NCBI GenBank assembly: GCA_029243485.1
Contig: JAQWRY010000010.1
Location: 1-64,000 of the forward strand
Source: Candidatus Binatia bacterium
Lineage (GTDB): Bacteria > Desulfobacterota > Binatia > UBA12015
Length of the DNA: 64,000 nt
Reading direction: 5' to 3'
Shown: positions 10,127-18,984 of the stretch, in pieces
Position numbering within the stretch: the first letter of the stretch is position 1
Layout: each line of letters begins with the position of its first letter
Notes under the pieces: model-generated
What the model was told of the DNA's origin: nothing
The model's input: only the letters and a program-made list of their open reading frames with translations
Databases searched by the model: none
Program-made: the position numbers and the translations under genes

Positions 10127-11525
10127 GTCGCACCAAGCCCACGATCTCGCCGAATCCCGCTTCCATGCAGTCGATGAGTTGTTCCGGGTCCGAGACGGCG
10201 GATGAGTCGATCGTAAAGGCAACGCTCGCCTCGTCGAGGTAGCTCATGAGGGTGACGTTCAATGCGGCGCCCGCTGTCGGTCCGAAACCGAAGAGTGACT
10301 CGACCCGGCTACCGGCGAGGTAGAGCGGAGCCGGAGGTCCGGTTACTGCGGTCGCGACCACGTCGCTCTTCAGCATCTCTTCGAGAATGAGCGGCAGGAT
10401 CAGGTCGGTCGGTGAGAAGTTGACGAGTGTCGCGAGGGCCTCGAACGCGGCCAGAGAGGCGGGCTCGCGTTGTTCTTGCACGGTCCGGTGAATCGCGGCC
10501 ATGCGTTCGCGGGCGCTCCTCTCGCCGCAGGGGAGAGTGAATCGCCCGATCGCCAGGCGGTTACCCATGGTGAGGGCGCCCGAAGCATCGCGTACGCTAA
10601 TTGGGATCGCTGCGCGAAGTCCGTCAGCCGGTGCGCCTTTGCGAACGTGATACCGGTTGAGCCCAGAGGCTAGAGCGGCCAGGAGGGCATCGTTGAGGGT
10701 CGAGTCGCAGGCGGCTGCGGCGGCTTTTAGCTGCGCGGTCGGGAGCGTGAGGGCGGCGAAGGTGGAGCGACTCGAGCGCCCTCGCATGATCGGACTTAGG
10801 GGGCCAGGGCCACTGCGCATGATCTCGCTGACGGCCCGCACCTGATCGATAGCGTACGTTGCGTTCTCGATGGGTTTCTGGACCGCTTGGAGGCCAGAAC
10901 GTACGGCGGCCAGGAGCGTGGCGGGTGCGCTCGCCAGATCTTCGCGTAGGATTTCGGCGGCAAGTGCGAGAGCGCCACCCTCGGGCCCGTATGGCTCCGG
11001 CGCCTCGAGGGGAACGTGCTCACGCATTCGGGTTGGAGCGTGCCGGGTCAGCTGATAAATTTCCGACATCAGCGCGACGCCGGCCGCGCCGTCTCCGACA
11101 GAGTGGTGGAGCTTCTGCACGAGGGCCGCTTGGCCCCCTTTGAGCTGCTCGACCACCGCGAACTCCCAGAGTGGACGACTTCGGTCGAAGGCCTTCGCTG
11201 CCATGGCGGCGGCAAGATCCAAGACGAACGACCAGGCACCGCCGTCGGGTGCCGTCTCGAAGCGCAAATGGTCTTCGAGAGCGAAGTCCGGGTCGTCGTG
11301 CCAGACGGGAGCGGAGAGACCCCCGGGGACCTCGATGACACGCTGTCGGAGGCGAGGAATGCGCTGGGTGGCCCGGTGCAGAATCTCGCGCAGGCCTTCG
11401 CGGTCGGGCGCCTGATCGAAGATCGAGATGGCGATTGCCGTGGTGCGCAGACGACGGTCCTTCTCGAGCGACCAGAACATCGCGTCGATGGGGCCCATGC
11501 GTTTCGGGAAGTACACTTCCGGCAT
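10101..11525 (-). CDS. Wax ester synthase / diacylglycerol acyltransferase (WS/DGAT)
   Basis: A bifunctional acyltransferase that makes wax esters or triacylglycerol storage lipid from acyl-CoA. At 474 aa it has the family length. The catalytic HHxxxDG motif is present as LHHSVGDGAAG, with SRPLWEF just before it and the conserved ND in STLNDALLAAL. The start MPEVYFPKRMGPIDAMFW is a normal family N-terminus. It lies on the same strand as an SDR gene upstream and among other lipid genes. These enzymes usually associate with the inner face of the membrane. Confidence 0.92.
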   Translation of the reverse strand: MPEVYFPKRMGPIDAMFWSLEKDRRLRTTAIAISIFDQAPDREGLREILHRATQRIPRLRQRVIEVPGGLSAPVWHDDPDFALEDHLRFETAPDGGAWSFVLDLAAAMAAKAFDRSRPLWEFAVVEQLKGGQAALVQKLHHSVGDGAAGVALMSEIYQLTRHAPTRMREHVPLEAPEPYGPEGGALALAAEILREDLASAPATLLAAVRSGLQAVQKPIENATYAIDQVRAVSEIMRSGPGPLSPIMRGRSSRSTFAALTLPTAQLKAAAAACDSTLNDALLAALASGLNRYHVRKGAPADGLRAAIPISVRDASGALTMGNRLAIGRFTLPCGERSARERMAAIHRTVQEQREPASLAAFEALATLVNFSPTDLILPLILEEMLKSDVVATAVTGPPAPLYLAGSRVESLFGFGPTAGAALNVTLMSYLDEASVAFTIDSSAVSDPEQLIDCMEAGFGEIVGLVRRPAASSRT

Positions 11526-11540
11526 GCGTTCGCAGGTTAG

Positions 11541-11756
11541 TCACTTTCGCCGATCGGCGTAAGGCTTCGTTACGAGGATGGGTGAGCCGAGGGGGCGAGG
11601 CGGATCGAGGATTTCGCAAGCGGCTGGGCCGAAGAGGTCCCACTTCCAACGAGACCCCTCGAGACGCAGCCGAACGGCCTTCGCCAGCGGAGCCAGACGG
11701 GATCGTCCGAAGAGCCTCGCGTGGACGCGCACATGGGTCCGTGTGAAGCGCGTCAC
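11541..11756 (-). CDS. Small hypothetical protein, 71 aa, coupled to the SDR
   Basis: The ORF starts with GTG at 11756-11754, which overlaps the TGA stop of the upstream SDR (GTGA overlap), suggesting coupled translation. The product is basic (RFTRTHVRVHARLFGRSRLA) and ends ILVTKPYADRRK. I see no known domain, signal peptide or membrane segment. It could instead be the tail of a gene fused by deletion. Confidence 0.4.
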   Translation of the reverse strand: MTRFTRTHVRVHARLFGRSRLAPLAKAVRLRLEGSRWKWDLFGPAACEILDPPRPLGSPILVTKPYADRRK

Positions 11757-12499
11757 CACGGGATTGCCGAGCCGTCCCACGCAAGGAAACTCCCGGACTG
11801 CTCCGGCTCGAGACTGGCGAGAACGTTGAGAATCTGTGCCGCGGCTCGATCGGTGTCGAAGAGCTTCTCTGCCGGAATGCCCCGCTGAAACGGGCGGGAC
11901 ATCTCCGTGTCGACGGTTCCCGGATGAATGGCGACCACGATCGCGTTGGGCGCACGTCGGGCAAGTTCGATCACGGCGGTTCGCGTGAACATGTTCAATG
12001 CTGCCTTCGAGCCGCGGTACCCGTACCATCCGCCGAGTCGGTTGTCGGTGATGCTCCCGACGCGCGCCGAGACGTTCGCAAGAACGGCGCGGCCGTCGTG
12101 CCGGAGCAGCTGGTGGAAGTGCTTCATTACGAGGAGTGGGCCGAAGGCATTTACGGCGAACACCTTCTGAAGAGCATCCCCCGAGATTGCGTCGAGTCGC
12201 TTCTCGGGAGCCACGCCGCTCTCGTCGTGCAGAATGCCCGCGACGTTCACAATTCGATCCAGGCGACCGTTGCCGGCTCGGACCGCAGCCGCTGCCGCCT
12301 CGATCGTCGACTCGCGGGTGACGTCGAGCGGAAGGACTACCAGACGCGGGTCATCCGACAGAGCACAAAGCGCCCCGGCGTTTTCCGGGTCACGGCAGGT
12401 CGCATAAACCGTCCCGACCTCTGCTTTCGCCAAGAGGGTTCGGACGAGCGCATGGCCGATGCCGCGGCTGGCTCCCTGAATCAGAGAGCATTCAGCCAT
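11753..12499 (-). CDS. Short-chain dehydrogenase of the C-factor-like group
   Basis: An NAD(P)-dependent Rossmann oxidoreductase of 248 aa. The cofactor loop is QGASRGIG (residues 8-15), NVAG replaces the usual NNAG, and the catalytic pair is in YRGSKAAL (YxxxK). The PGTVDTEMS motif after it is typical of the C-factor/CsgA-like subgroup, members of which often occur in light-induced gene sets of Gram-negative bacteria. The substrate is unknown. A small ORF is coupled downstream and the wax-ester synthase follows on the same strand. Confidence 0.85.
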   Translation of the reverse strand: MAECSLIQGASRGIGHALVRTLLAKAEVGTVYATCRDPENAGALCALSDDPRLVVLPLDVTRESTIEAAAAAVRAGNGRLDRIVNVAGILHDESGVAPEKRLDAISGDALQKVFAVNAFGPLLVMKHFHQLLRHDGRAVLANVSARVGSITDNRLGGWYGYRGSKAALNMFTRTAVIELARRAPNAIVVAIHPGTVDTEMSRPFQRGIPAEKLFDTDRAAAQILNVLASLEPEQSGSFLAWDGSAIPW

Positions 12500-12556
12500 A
12501 TCGTCGTTTCGCCAACTGGTGGCTCTCGCGTCTTCGATCGTTTGGCGCGCAGAGCT

Positions 12557-12817
12557 TCATGACGCAGGAGGAACACCCTGCCCCCTTATGCCCCATGTCA
12601 CGTTTAGGATCTGCAAAATGTGACCCGGCTTCATGTCGAGCTCGTAGGCGAGCGAATGCGCGAAATAGTGGAGCGGTGCGCGAGGGAACTGAGCGCGTAT
12701 GCGCGTTGCACGAAGGAGAACCTCGGGGCGATTCGGCTCGTAATCAGAATCGTTCACCTCTTCAGGGTACGCGCGCATTGAGTCATGCCAAGCGAAAATC
12801 GGCATGGTTTCGAACAT
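12557..12817 (-). CDS. Hypothetical protein, possibly a fragment
   Basis: 86 residues (MFETMPIFAWHDSMRAYPEE to WGIRGQGVPPAS). It has the texture of a real protein core (FPRAPLHYFAHSLAYELDM), but I cannot name the family. The reading frame is open some way upstream of ATG 12817, and its neighbour is a broken CFA synthase, so this may be another remnant. Confidence 0.35.
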   Translation of the reverse strand: MFETMPIFAWHDSMRAYPEEVNDSDYEPNRPEVLLRATRIRAQFPRAPLHYFAHSLAYELDMKPGHILQILNVTWGIRGQGVPPAS

Positions 12818-12904
12818 GTGGAGTCGCCTGCCGATCCAGCGCGGCTTCGATAAACCGTTGCCCCTCGGCGTTTGGGTAAGCTCTGGGGAGAGCTCGCGTC
12901 GAGC

Positions 12905-13330
12905 TCAGGACAGAGGTGGAAGAATCGAAGTGCTCCGGTTCTCCGGCTTCGCCATCAGAAGCTGAACGTCACCGATAGAGCGTTCCTCGAAGCCGGTCTC
13001 ACAGTGGCAGAGGTAGAACTCCCATATGCGGATGAACTCCTCGGAGAAACCGAGCTGGCGTACGCGGCCCAAGTTGTCGAGAAGCCCGATCGCCATCGGC
13101 GCAGTGTTTCGGCGTAGTGCGGTGTTTAGGTCCTCCAGGTGTACGAGCTTTATCAAGCTGGCCCGCACCGCGGATGGCAACAACGCGGCGACCGAGGGGA
13201 TGCAACTGCCGGGAAATATGTACCGCTTGATGAAGTCGACGGTGTTCTTCGCACGACCGAAGGTCTCTTCGGGCGAGCGGTAGTCGTGGCAGCGGAACGG
13301 CATTGGGCCTGAGAGCCCGTGCTCCTGCAC
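12905..13330 (-). pseudogene. Cyclopropane fatty-acid synthase remnant (C-terminal third, frame-disrupted)
   Basis: The family C-terminus is clear: NTVDFIKRYIFPGSCIPSVA, then IRIWEFYLCHCETGFEERSI and GDVQLLMAK. In between, after HLED, the expected HYAETLRRWR segment is found only in another frame (about 13095-13125), so two compensating indels scramble that stretch. The first two thirds, including the SAM-binding motif, are missing. Upstream DNA is instead a fragment of an HdeD gene on the other strand. CFA synthases convert membrane olefins to cyclopropanes and often belong to light or singlet-oxygen regulons. Confidence 0.75.
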
Positions 13331-13423
13331 TTTGCGGAATGTCCCGTCTCGGGCCTGTGGGACATCGGCTTGTTCATTGGAATCGAGATGTTCATCAACG
13401 GCTGGTCCCGGATCACGCTCTCA
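13319..13423 (+). pseudogene. Fragment of an HdeD/DUF308 membrane protein
   Basis: About 34 residues read HFAECPVSGLWDIGLFIGIE, then MFINGWSRITLS. This matches the C-terminal transmembrane helices of the intact HdeD-like protein at 44845-45525 (AEWPVSGLWVIGLFVGIEML). It sits wedged between the CFA synthase remnant and the TIGR02450 gene, with no start and no other domain. Confidence 0.65.
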
Positions 13424-13451
13424 AGGGCCGCGCGGAGGGGCTCCTCCGGGT

Positions 13452-13664
13452 TCATACCCAACCCATCTGCCAGCTGTCGGAGCCGGAGAGCTCGCGCCAA
13501 GGGATCTCATAGGTGCGACCGGAGTGGATGGCTTCGAGGACGACCCGATCGGCGCGGTGACCCTCGTAGAGAATCCGTTTGACCACGAAGTGCTTTTCGT
13601 CATCGCGAGGGCGGCGCGCGCTCCACTTGCTGTCGAGCAGTTTCCGAGGGTGGATGCGGTTCAT
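13452..13664 (-). CDS. TIGR02450-family small Trp-rich protein
   Basis: 70 aa and complete: MNRIHPRKLLDSKWSARRPR at the start and YEIPWRELSGSDSWQMGW at the end, the signature of this small conserved family. Function is unknown. Relatives occur beside photolyase/cryptochrome genes and LitR/CarH-type regulators. The adjacent CFA synthase remnant and the photolyase 9 kb away fit that setting. Confidence 0.85.
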   Translation of the reverse strand: MNRIHPRKLLDSKWSARRPRDDEKHFVVKRILYEGHRADRVVLEAIHSGRTYEIPWRELSGSDSWQMGWV

Positions 13665-13803
13665 GGCGGAGGCGGATGACGTCCGCGCGCAGCGGGCGCG
13701 AAGGTTTGCAAAGATTGTCTATTGCCGGTCCCGAGAATGCACGTAGCGTTCGTGCCAGTGGAGGTAGCAAGGCCTTCACGAAACAAACAAGGAGACAAGA
13801 AAC

Positions 13804-14334
13804 GTGAAGAGCATCAAAATACTGCAAAGCTGTGCCGCGGTGTCCGTCACGACGATGGCACTATTATTGGTTGGTTGCGGCGACGGCGCGAGCCAGGCTG
13901 GTCAGGGTTCCGACGGCGCTCCGACTCTCGACATCATTGAGACCGCGGATGACGCCGGGTCGTTTCAAACTCTTTTGGCAGCGGTAGAAGCCGCGGGCCT
14001 GACGAGCACGTTGCGCGGCGACGGTCCTTTCACGGTATTCGCGCCCACCGATGATGCGTTTGCGGCGCTACCCGCAGGCACGGTCGAAGACCTCCTCCTG
14101 CCCCAGAACATCGAGACGCTGACCGCGATCTTGACCTACCACGTCCTCGGCGCAGAGGTGAGGGCGGCGGATGCGATCGCGGCCGGATCAGCCGAGACCC
14201 TGAACGGACAGCGAGTCATCATTGAGGAGTCGGGTGGGGCCGTGCGGGTGAACGACGCGAACGTCGTGGCGGCCGATGTCCTCGCGTCCAACGGCGTCAT
14301 TCATGTGATCGACGCCGTACTTCTTCCCGAGTAG
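13804..14334 (+). CDS. Fasciclin-domain lipoprotein
   Basis: 176 aa starting at GTG 13804, with AAGGAG 9 bases upstream. A lipoprotein signal ends LLLVGC, so the mature protein is lipidated at Cys. A single fasciclin (FAS1) domain follows: FQTLLAAVEAAG, GPFTVFAPTDDAFAALP, YHVLGAEVRA and the C-terminal NGVIHVIDAVLLP. FAS1 lipoproteins act in adhesion or envelope stress and are recurrent members of light/ECF-sigma regulons in other bacteria. Confidence 0.9.
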   Translation: MKSIKILQSCAAVSVTTMALLLVGCGDGASQAGQGSDGAPTLDIIETADDAGSFQTLLAAVEAAGLTSTLRGDGPFTVFAPTDDAFAALPAGTVEDLLLPQNIETLTAILTYHVLGAEVRAADAIAAGSAETLNGQRVIIEESGGAVRVNDANVVAADVLASNGVIHVIDAVLLPE

Positions 14335-14470
14335 CCTCGGCAGAAGCATTTCTGAGCTCTCCGGTTTGCCGATTCTAGTTGCTACGGATGGCGCCCCCTG
14401 CCGGGGGAGCGGGGGATGCATCCTGCTCCGTTCGAACTCGAGGGGGCGCTGTTCTGGATCGGCGCGGTCC

Positions 14471-15331
14471 CTATCCTTCACCGCCGACGACGCGCACAGC
14501 GTTGCCCGAGGCTAGGTGCCTCCCCGACGGGTCGTCGATCGTGAGGGATTGCAGTTCACGCCGCCACGGCGGACTGCGGCGAAACGTCTCCTCGACGAGA
14601 GAACCCAGGACCTTCGGCGGATGCCGCGGGGAGTGACTGCTGAGCAAGACAAAGCCGCGGTCTTCCTTCACGAGGCGTGCACAGTCTATGAGCAGGGGCG
14701 GCAAGTCTTCATCGATCTTCCAACGCTCCCCCTTCGGGCCATGGCCGTAGCTGGGTGGATCGAGAATGACTCCGTCGTACCGGTTGCCACGGCGCACTTC
14801 ACGAGCGACGAACTTCGCCGCGTCTTCCGCGATCCAACGAAGGGGGGCGTCGGACAGCCCTGAGGCCTCGGCATTGCGACGAGCCCACGCGTTTACGTTC
14901 TTCGCCGAGTCGATGTGAACGACGCTTGCGCCCGCGGCGGCCGCCGCCAACGTACTCCCGCCGGTGTAGGCGAAGAGATTCAGCACCGTGCAGGAGCCCG
15001 TGAACCGGCGGCATTGCTGCGCCAGCCACGTCCAGTTTTCTGCTTGCTCCGCGAACAGGCCGACGTGCCCGAACGGCGTGGGTCGAACTTCGAACCGAAG
15101 GCCGTGATGGCGTACATCCCAGCGTTCCGGCAGCGCCTTCGCGGCTACCCAACGTCCGCTCTCTCCGGCCGCGCGTTCGTACCGCGCGTCGGCGGTGCTC
15201 CACGCTTCTTCATCGAGCACGGTCGCAGTCTCGGCCGCCGGACACGGTCGATCGAGGACCACATCACCGAATCGCTCCAGCTTTCGACCGGAGCCGAAAT
15301 CCAGCAACGCGTATTGGTCTGACGAAAACAA
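14471..15331 (-). CDS. Class I SAM-dependent methyltransferase, RlmI/RlmK-like
   Basis: 286 aa with the SAM-binding strand TVLNLFAYTGGSTLAAAAAG and the acidic loop VVHIDSAKNVNAWARRNA. The catalytic-region motif DPPSYGHGPKGERW is typical of the 23S rRNA m5C/m2G methyltransferases related to RlmI and RlmK. There is no PUA domain at the N-terminus. It likely modifies rRNA or tRNA, though the exact target cannot be read from sequence. Confidence 0.8.
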   Translation of the reverse strand: MFSSDQYALLDFGSGRKLERFGDVVLDRPCPAAETATVLDEEAWSTADARYERAAGESGRWVAAKALPERWDVRHHGLRFEVRPTPFGHVGLFAEQAENWTWLAQQCRRFTGSCTVLNLFAYTGGSTLAAAAAGASVVHIDSAKNVNAWARRNAEASGLSDAPLRWIAEDAAKFVAREVRRGNRYDGVILDPPSYGHGPKGERWKIDEDLPPLLIDCARLVKEDRGFVLLSSHSPRHPPKVLGSLVEETFRRSPPWRRELQSLTIDDPSGRHLASGNAVRVVGGEG

Positions 15332-15832
15332 TTTGGAGGGCTCTCCCGGGCGCCCTGCTCGAGGCTAGGCGATGACGTCGCGGATCGCACGGAGGCTGGA
15401 CTTGGCTCGCCCGAAGGCGGTCGACAGCAGCGCCCACGAGGTGGCGACCACGAACGTCGTCAACAGGAACTGATCGAGCACCACCAACTCGACCAGGGTG
15501 GCTGCGCAGATCAACCCGTCCGCGACCTTGAGTGGTGTCGGCAGTATCCTTCCTCGTGCGGGGCGCGGTCGTACCTTCGTGATTGGGACGGTTTCGGTCG
15601 TCCGTATCGTGAATTAGACGCTGCTCTCCCGTTTTATGGCGTCGATGCGCAGTTAGCTTGAGATTAGGTGGCTCGGGACACGCACCCGTTGCCATCCGTC
15701 TCCATCTGAGACCGAACAATGAGCTAGAGAGACAGGAGCACCGCGTCGAGCAGACCCGACCGCACGAGGCCGCCGAGTGCACCGGAGACCTTCGCGCGTG
15801 CACGGCCGTCGTGAACATCTCATGGTCCGTTG
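15332..15832 (-). other. 501-bp stretch with a probable membrane-protein remnant
   Basis: On the minus strand from about 15580 to a stop at 15365, a frame without a good start codon reads PTPLKVADGLICAATLVELV, then two hydrophobic helices and RAKSSLRAIRDVIA. It looks like the C-terminus of a membrane protein. A long ORF spanning the region in another frame is antisense noise. I cannot name a family. Confidence 0.35.
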
Positions 15833-17287
15833 TCACACGCCGCCTGATCCGGAACCCGCCGTACGGGCGATCCCGCGGAGCATACCGCGAAACACTGCTT
15901 GGTGAAGGATGTAGATCCCATACCAATAGGCTAGCCCGGAGAGTCCGATCGGATCGAACACCGCCGTCTGTCGAATTGTCGACGCCTCGCCGTTGTCTGT
16001 GACCTCGAACTCGAGCCAAGCTCGTCCGGGGAGCTTCATCTCGGCGGAGAGAAGGAGTCGATGTCCGGGTTCGAACTCCTCTACGCGCCAGCAGTCCAGA
16101 GCGTCGCCGACGTGCGTCGTGTCTACGTGCGGCCGGCCCCGCCGCATGCCCACGCCGCCGACGATCAGATCGAGTGCCCCTCGGACCGCCCAGAGCCAAT
16201 CGCCGTAGTACCATCCGGTCCGGCCCCCGATCCGTTGGATGGGGGCGAACGCCGCCGCGCAGGAAAGCGGCACGTCGATGGTCCGGGAGTCGACCAAGCG
16301 GTTCCCGAAGCGTACCCCGCCCCAGTTCGTCTCCGCACCGGCCGACGAGAGGGCATCGGACCAGCGCGTCTGAACGAGCTCTTGATCCTCGTCGCGAAGC
16401 GCACGTTCCATCGCTTCGGTGATTCCACCCGGGCGTACGTCGAAGACCGATGTCGCCCGACCGTCGCGCACGATAGTCGGGTGCTGAATGCTCTCGATGA
16501 GTTTGCTCCCCACCCGCGCAAAGAGAGGCGTCACGAGGCCAAGCCAGAGGCTGGAGAGCCGCGGTGTCAAGACGGGTACCGGCAGCATCCATCGGTTCAG
16601 TCCCCGCAAACGCGCATACTCGCGCATCAACTCGCCGTACGTGACGACGTCATCGCCACCGATCTCGAACACGCCGTCGCCGGGATCCTCCACCTCGATC
16701 GAAAGAATCAGGAAGCGAAGAAGGTCATCGACAGCGATCGGCTGTGCGGGGATCGAAACCCACTTGGGCGTAATCATGACGGGGAGCCGCTCGACAAGGG
16801 CTCGGATCATCTCGAACGATAGGCTCCCGGCGCCGATCACGATGGAGGCCCGCAGCTCGATCACCGGCACGCCCGATTCTCGCAGGAGCCTACCGACTTC
16901 GTGCCGACTCCTTAGGTGGGCCGAGAGGGGGAGGTGGCTGTCGCCCAGGGCGCCGACGTATACGATGCGCTGCACTCCGGCCGCGCGTGCAGCGCGGGCG
17001 AAGTTCTGAGCTCCGTCTCGATCGACCTCTTCGAACGAGTCTTCGGAACCCATCGAGTGGACGAGGTAGAAGGCTACGGTCACGCCCTGGAGCGCTAGCC
17101 GCAGGCTCTCCTCGTCGAGAACGTCGCCGCGCACGACCTCGGTGTTCGGTCCAACGCGCCCTCGCAGCGCCTCGGGTCGTCGGGCGAGGCAGCGAACACG
17201 ATAGCCCGACCGATCGAGCGTCGGATGGAGTCGTCCCCCAATGTAGCCGGTCGCACCGGTGACGAGAATGGTATCACCGTCTCTCAT
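15833..17287 (-). CDS. Extended SDR with C-terminal DUF2867 domain
   Basis: 484 aa. The N-terminal Rossmann domain has the cofactor loop TGATGYIG (residues 10-17), YLVHSMGS and VYVGALGD. The C-terminal half, from about residue 310, is the DUF2867 lipid/START-like region (GGRTGWYYGDWLWAVRGALD), ending in a hydrophobic segment near LAYWYGIYILHQAVF. Function is unknown; such fusions probably act on a lipid or quinone. ATG 17287 overlaps the stop of the upstream TIGR01777 gene by 4 bases, so the two are in one operon. Confidence 0.88.
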   Translation of the reverse strand: MRDGDTILVTGATGYIGGRLHPTLDRSGYRVRCLARRPEALRGRVGPNTEVVRGDVLDEESLRLALQGVTVAFYLVHSMGSEDSFEEVDRDGAQNFARAARAAGVQRIVYVGALGDSHLPLSAHLRSRHEVGRLLRESGVPVIELRASIVIGAGSLSFEMIRALVERLPVMITPKWVSIPAQPIAVDDLLRFLILSIEVEDPGDGVFEIGGDDVVTYGELMREYARLRGLNRWMLPVPVLTPRLSSLWLGLVTPLFARVGSKLIESIQHPTIVRDGRATSVFDVRPGGITEAMERALRDEDQELVQTRWSDALSSAGAETNWGGVRFGNRLVDSRTIDVPLSCAAAFAPIQRIGGRTGWYYGDWLWAVRGALDLIVGGVGMRRGRPHVDTTHVGDALDCWRVEEFEPGHRLLLSAEMKLPGRAWLEFEVTDNGEASTIRQTAVFDPIGLSGLAYWYGIYILHQAVFRGMLRGIARTAGSGSGGV

Positions 17288-18660
17288 GTCGCGGCCTCCG
17301 TGGACAGGAGCTGCACGATCTGATCGCGGCGATAGCGGAAGATGGTCTCGAGCTCCTTGGCGACCCGCGAACCGGCAACCAGATCACCCAACGCGCCGCA
17401 CGGTAGACGGTAACGGATGCGGTCGCGGACGATGGTCGCTCCGTCATGGCCCTCTAACTCGTGGCGATGATGCCAGAGCGAGTACGGTCCCTTCTCCTGG
17501 ATGTCGACGAAGTTGTGAGGTGGCTGCCACGCGTCGATGCGCGTACGCCAGCGTATCGGGATCCCGTGCAGTCGAAGCCGGTAATTGATGAGGCTGCCTG
17601 CGCGCATGTCACTCTCTGGTGGAGAGGAGATTGAGAAGTGTAGGAACGGCGGAGTGATCTTCTCGAGGTTTTTGGCATCGGCGAAGAAAGCGAATGCCCG
17701 CTCGAGGGGGAGTTCGACTCTTTGTTCGAAGACCAGTTCGTGTGCGTCACGGGAGCAGATCTCCCCCAGTGCTTCGGATAACGTGGGGTAGCGGAACTCG
17801 AAACCGGATTGCTCGGCGACTCTGGGGATCAGGCGCTGGCTGGCGGTCATGATCGAGGACATTTGGCCAAACGCGGCGCGCAGTGCGAAGGCGGGTAGGG
17901 GCAAGAATGCGGGGCGTCCGACGCACGCGGCGAGGGCGGCGGTGAAGTCGGAATTGCGAACCGGGTTTGGCGTGGCGGCGTTGACCGGTCCTCGGACATC
18001 TTCGTTATCGAGAGCGTGAACGAATAGCTGTACGACGTCGTCCAGGTGGATCCAGCTCATCCACTGCTTTCCGCCGGCGATCCGCCCGCCGAGTCCAGCT
18101 CGGAAGATCGGCAACACCGGTCCGAGCATGCCGCCTTCGTCGTCTAGGACGATGCCGATTCGCAAAACGGCGGATCGCACGCCGAGCTCTTCGGCTCTAC
18201 GAATCGGTGCTTCCCAGGCGGTGCAGAGGGACGGCATGAAGCCGGTACCCGGGGTGGAACCCTCGTCGAGAACATCGTCGCCCCGGTCGCCGTAGTAGCC
18301 GATCGCAGATGCGGACAGGAGGCACTTCGGTCGGTTGTCCCGGGGGAGCGAAGCGATGGCATCGAAGATCGCGGTCGCGGTGTCGATACGCGAGGCCTCG
18401 AGTGCTCGTTTCCGTGACGGAGTCCAACGACCGCCGGCTACGTTCTCGCCGGCTAGATGGATCACCGCGTCGGCGTCCATCAGAGTATCCATTGGCAGGT
18501 CTCCGGGGGACCATGGAACGACATTGCAGCGCGCCGGGAGAGAGGAGACCGCCGCCTCGGGGGATCGGGTCCAGGCGACCACGTCGTGTCCGTTGGCCAA
18601 TAGCTCTTGGGTCAGACTCCGGCCGATCAAGCCTGTTGCCCCCGTGACAACGACGTTCAT
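17284..18660 (-). CDS. TIGR01777 epimerase-like protein fused to an SRPBCC domain
   Basis: 458 aa. Residues 1-300 form a YfcH/TIGR01777 NAD(P)-binding domain (VTGATGLIGRSL, IHLAGENVAGGRW, SASAIGYYGDRG, SWIHLDDVVQLF). Residues of about 305-458 form an SRPBCC ligand-binding domain (ELVFEQRVELPLERAFAFFA). This fusion is widespread and is often light-induced along with photolyase. It overlaps its neighbours by 4 bases on both sides, within the DUF378 / TIGR01777 / SDR-DUF2867 operon. Confidence 0.92.
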   Translation of the reverse strand: MNVVVTGATGLIGRSLTQELLANGHDVVAWTRSPEAAVSSLPARCNVVPWSPGDLPMDTLMDADAVIHLAGENVAGGRWTPSRKRALEASRIDTATAIFDAIASLPRDNRPKCLLSASAIGYYGDRGDDVLDEGSTPGTGFMPSLCTAWEAPIRRAEELGVRSAVLRIGIVLDDEGGMLGPVLPIFRAGLGGRIAGGKQWMSWIHLDDVVQLFVHALDNEDVRGPVNAATPNPVRNSDFTAALAACVGRPAFLPLPAFALRAAFGQMSSIMTASQRLIPRVAEQSGFEFRYPTLSEALGEICSRDAHELVFEQRVELPLERAFAFFADAKNLEKITPPFLHFSISSPPESDMRAGSLINYRLRLHGIPIRWRTRIDAWQPPHNFVDIQEKGPYSLWHHRHELEGHDGATIVRDRIRYRLPCGALGDLVAGSRVAKELETIFRYRRDQIVQLLSTEAAT

Positions 18661-18965
18661 GCCTTTCCCTCTCTTTGTTCGAGCCGGCTAGGTAGAGGCC
18701 AGCTCTGCAGGGTTGTCGCGGCGGGCTCGCCGACGATTCCCCAACGCTTCCAAAGGCTCGGGAGGGTTAGGACCTGATAGAGCGCGCCGAGTCCGACGGC
18801 GCCGTAGATTAGGCGGTTCTGTTCTCCCAATTGGCCGAAGTCGAGACCCGACAAATAGGATGTGAGGTCCACTCCGGAGATCGCTATGAATCCCCAATTC
18901 AGTCCTCCTGCGACGGCAAGTGCGGCGGCGAGGATGTCCAGGGTTCTCAGGCTGATGCTCTTCAT
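18657..18965 (-). CDS. DUF378 small membrane protein
   Basis: 102 aa from ATG 18965, which has GAAGGA 7 bases upstream; a longer frame upstream lacks such a site. A DUF378 motif is visible: LDILAAALAVAGGLNWGFIA and IYGAVGLGALYQV form two membrane helices. Function is unknown. Its last codons overlap the TIGR01777 start by 4 bases. Confidence 0.85.
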   Translation of the reverse strand: MKSISLRTLDILAAALAVAGGLNWGFIAISGVDLTSYLSGLDFGQLGEQNRLIYGAVGLGALYQVLTLPSLWKRWGIVGEPAATTLQSWPLPSRLEQREGKA

Positions 18966-18984
18966 TGTCGATTCCTTCGTCTGG

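Noticed and set aside
11530-11550. GGTTAGTCA near the wax-ester synthase start as another repeat copy
   Set aside because: Only about nine bases match the repeat family and the second TTARTC is missing.
14391-14449. GCGCCCCC / GGGGGCGC inverted repeat as a terminator
   Set aside because: The loop is over 40 bases and no U-tract follows; a chance pairing in GC-rich DNA is as likely.
15264-16592. 442-aa open frame on the minus strand
   Set aside because: It overlaps the SDR-DUF2867 gene in another frame, is Arg/Pro-rich and shows no family motif; a high-GC shadow frame.
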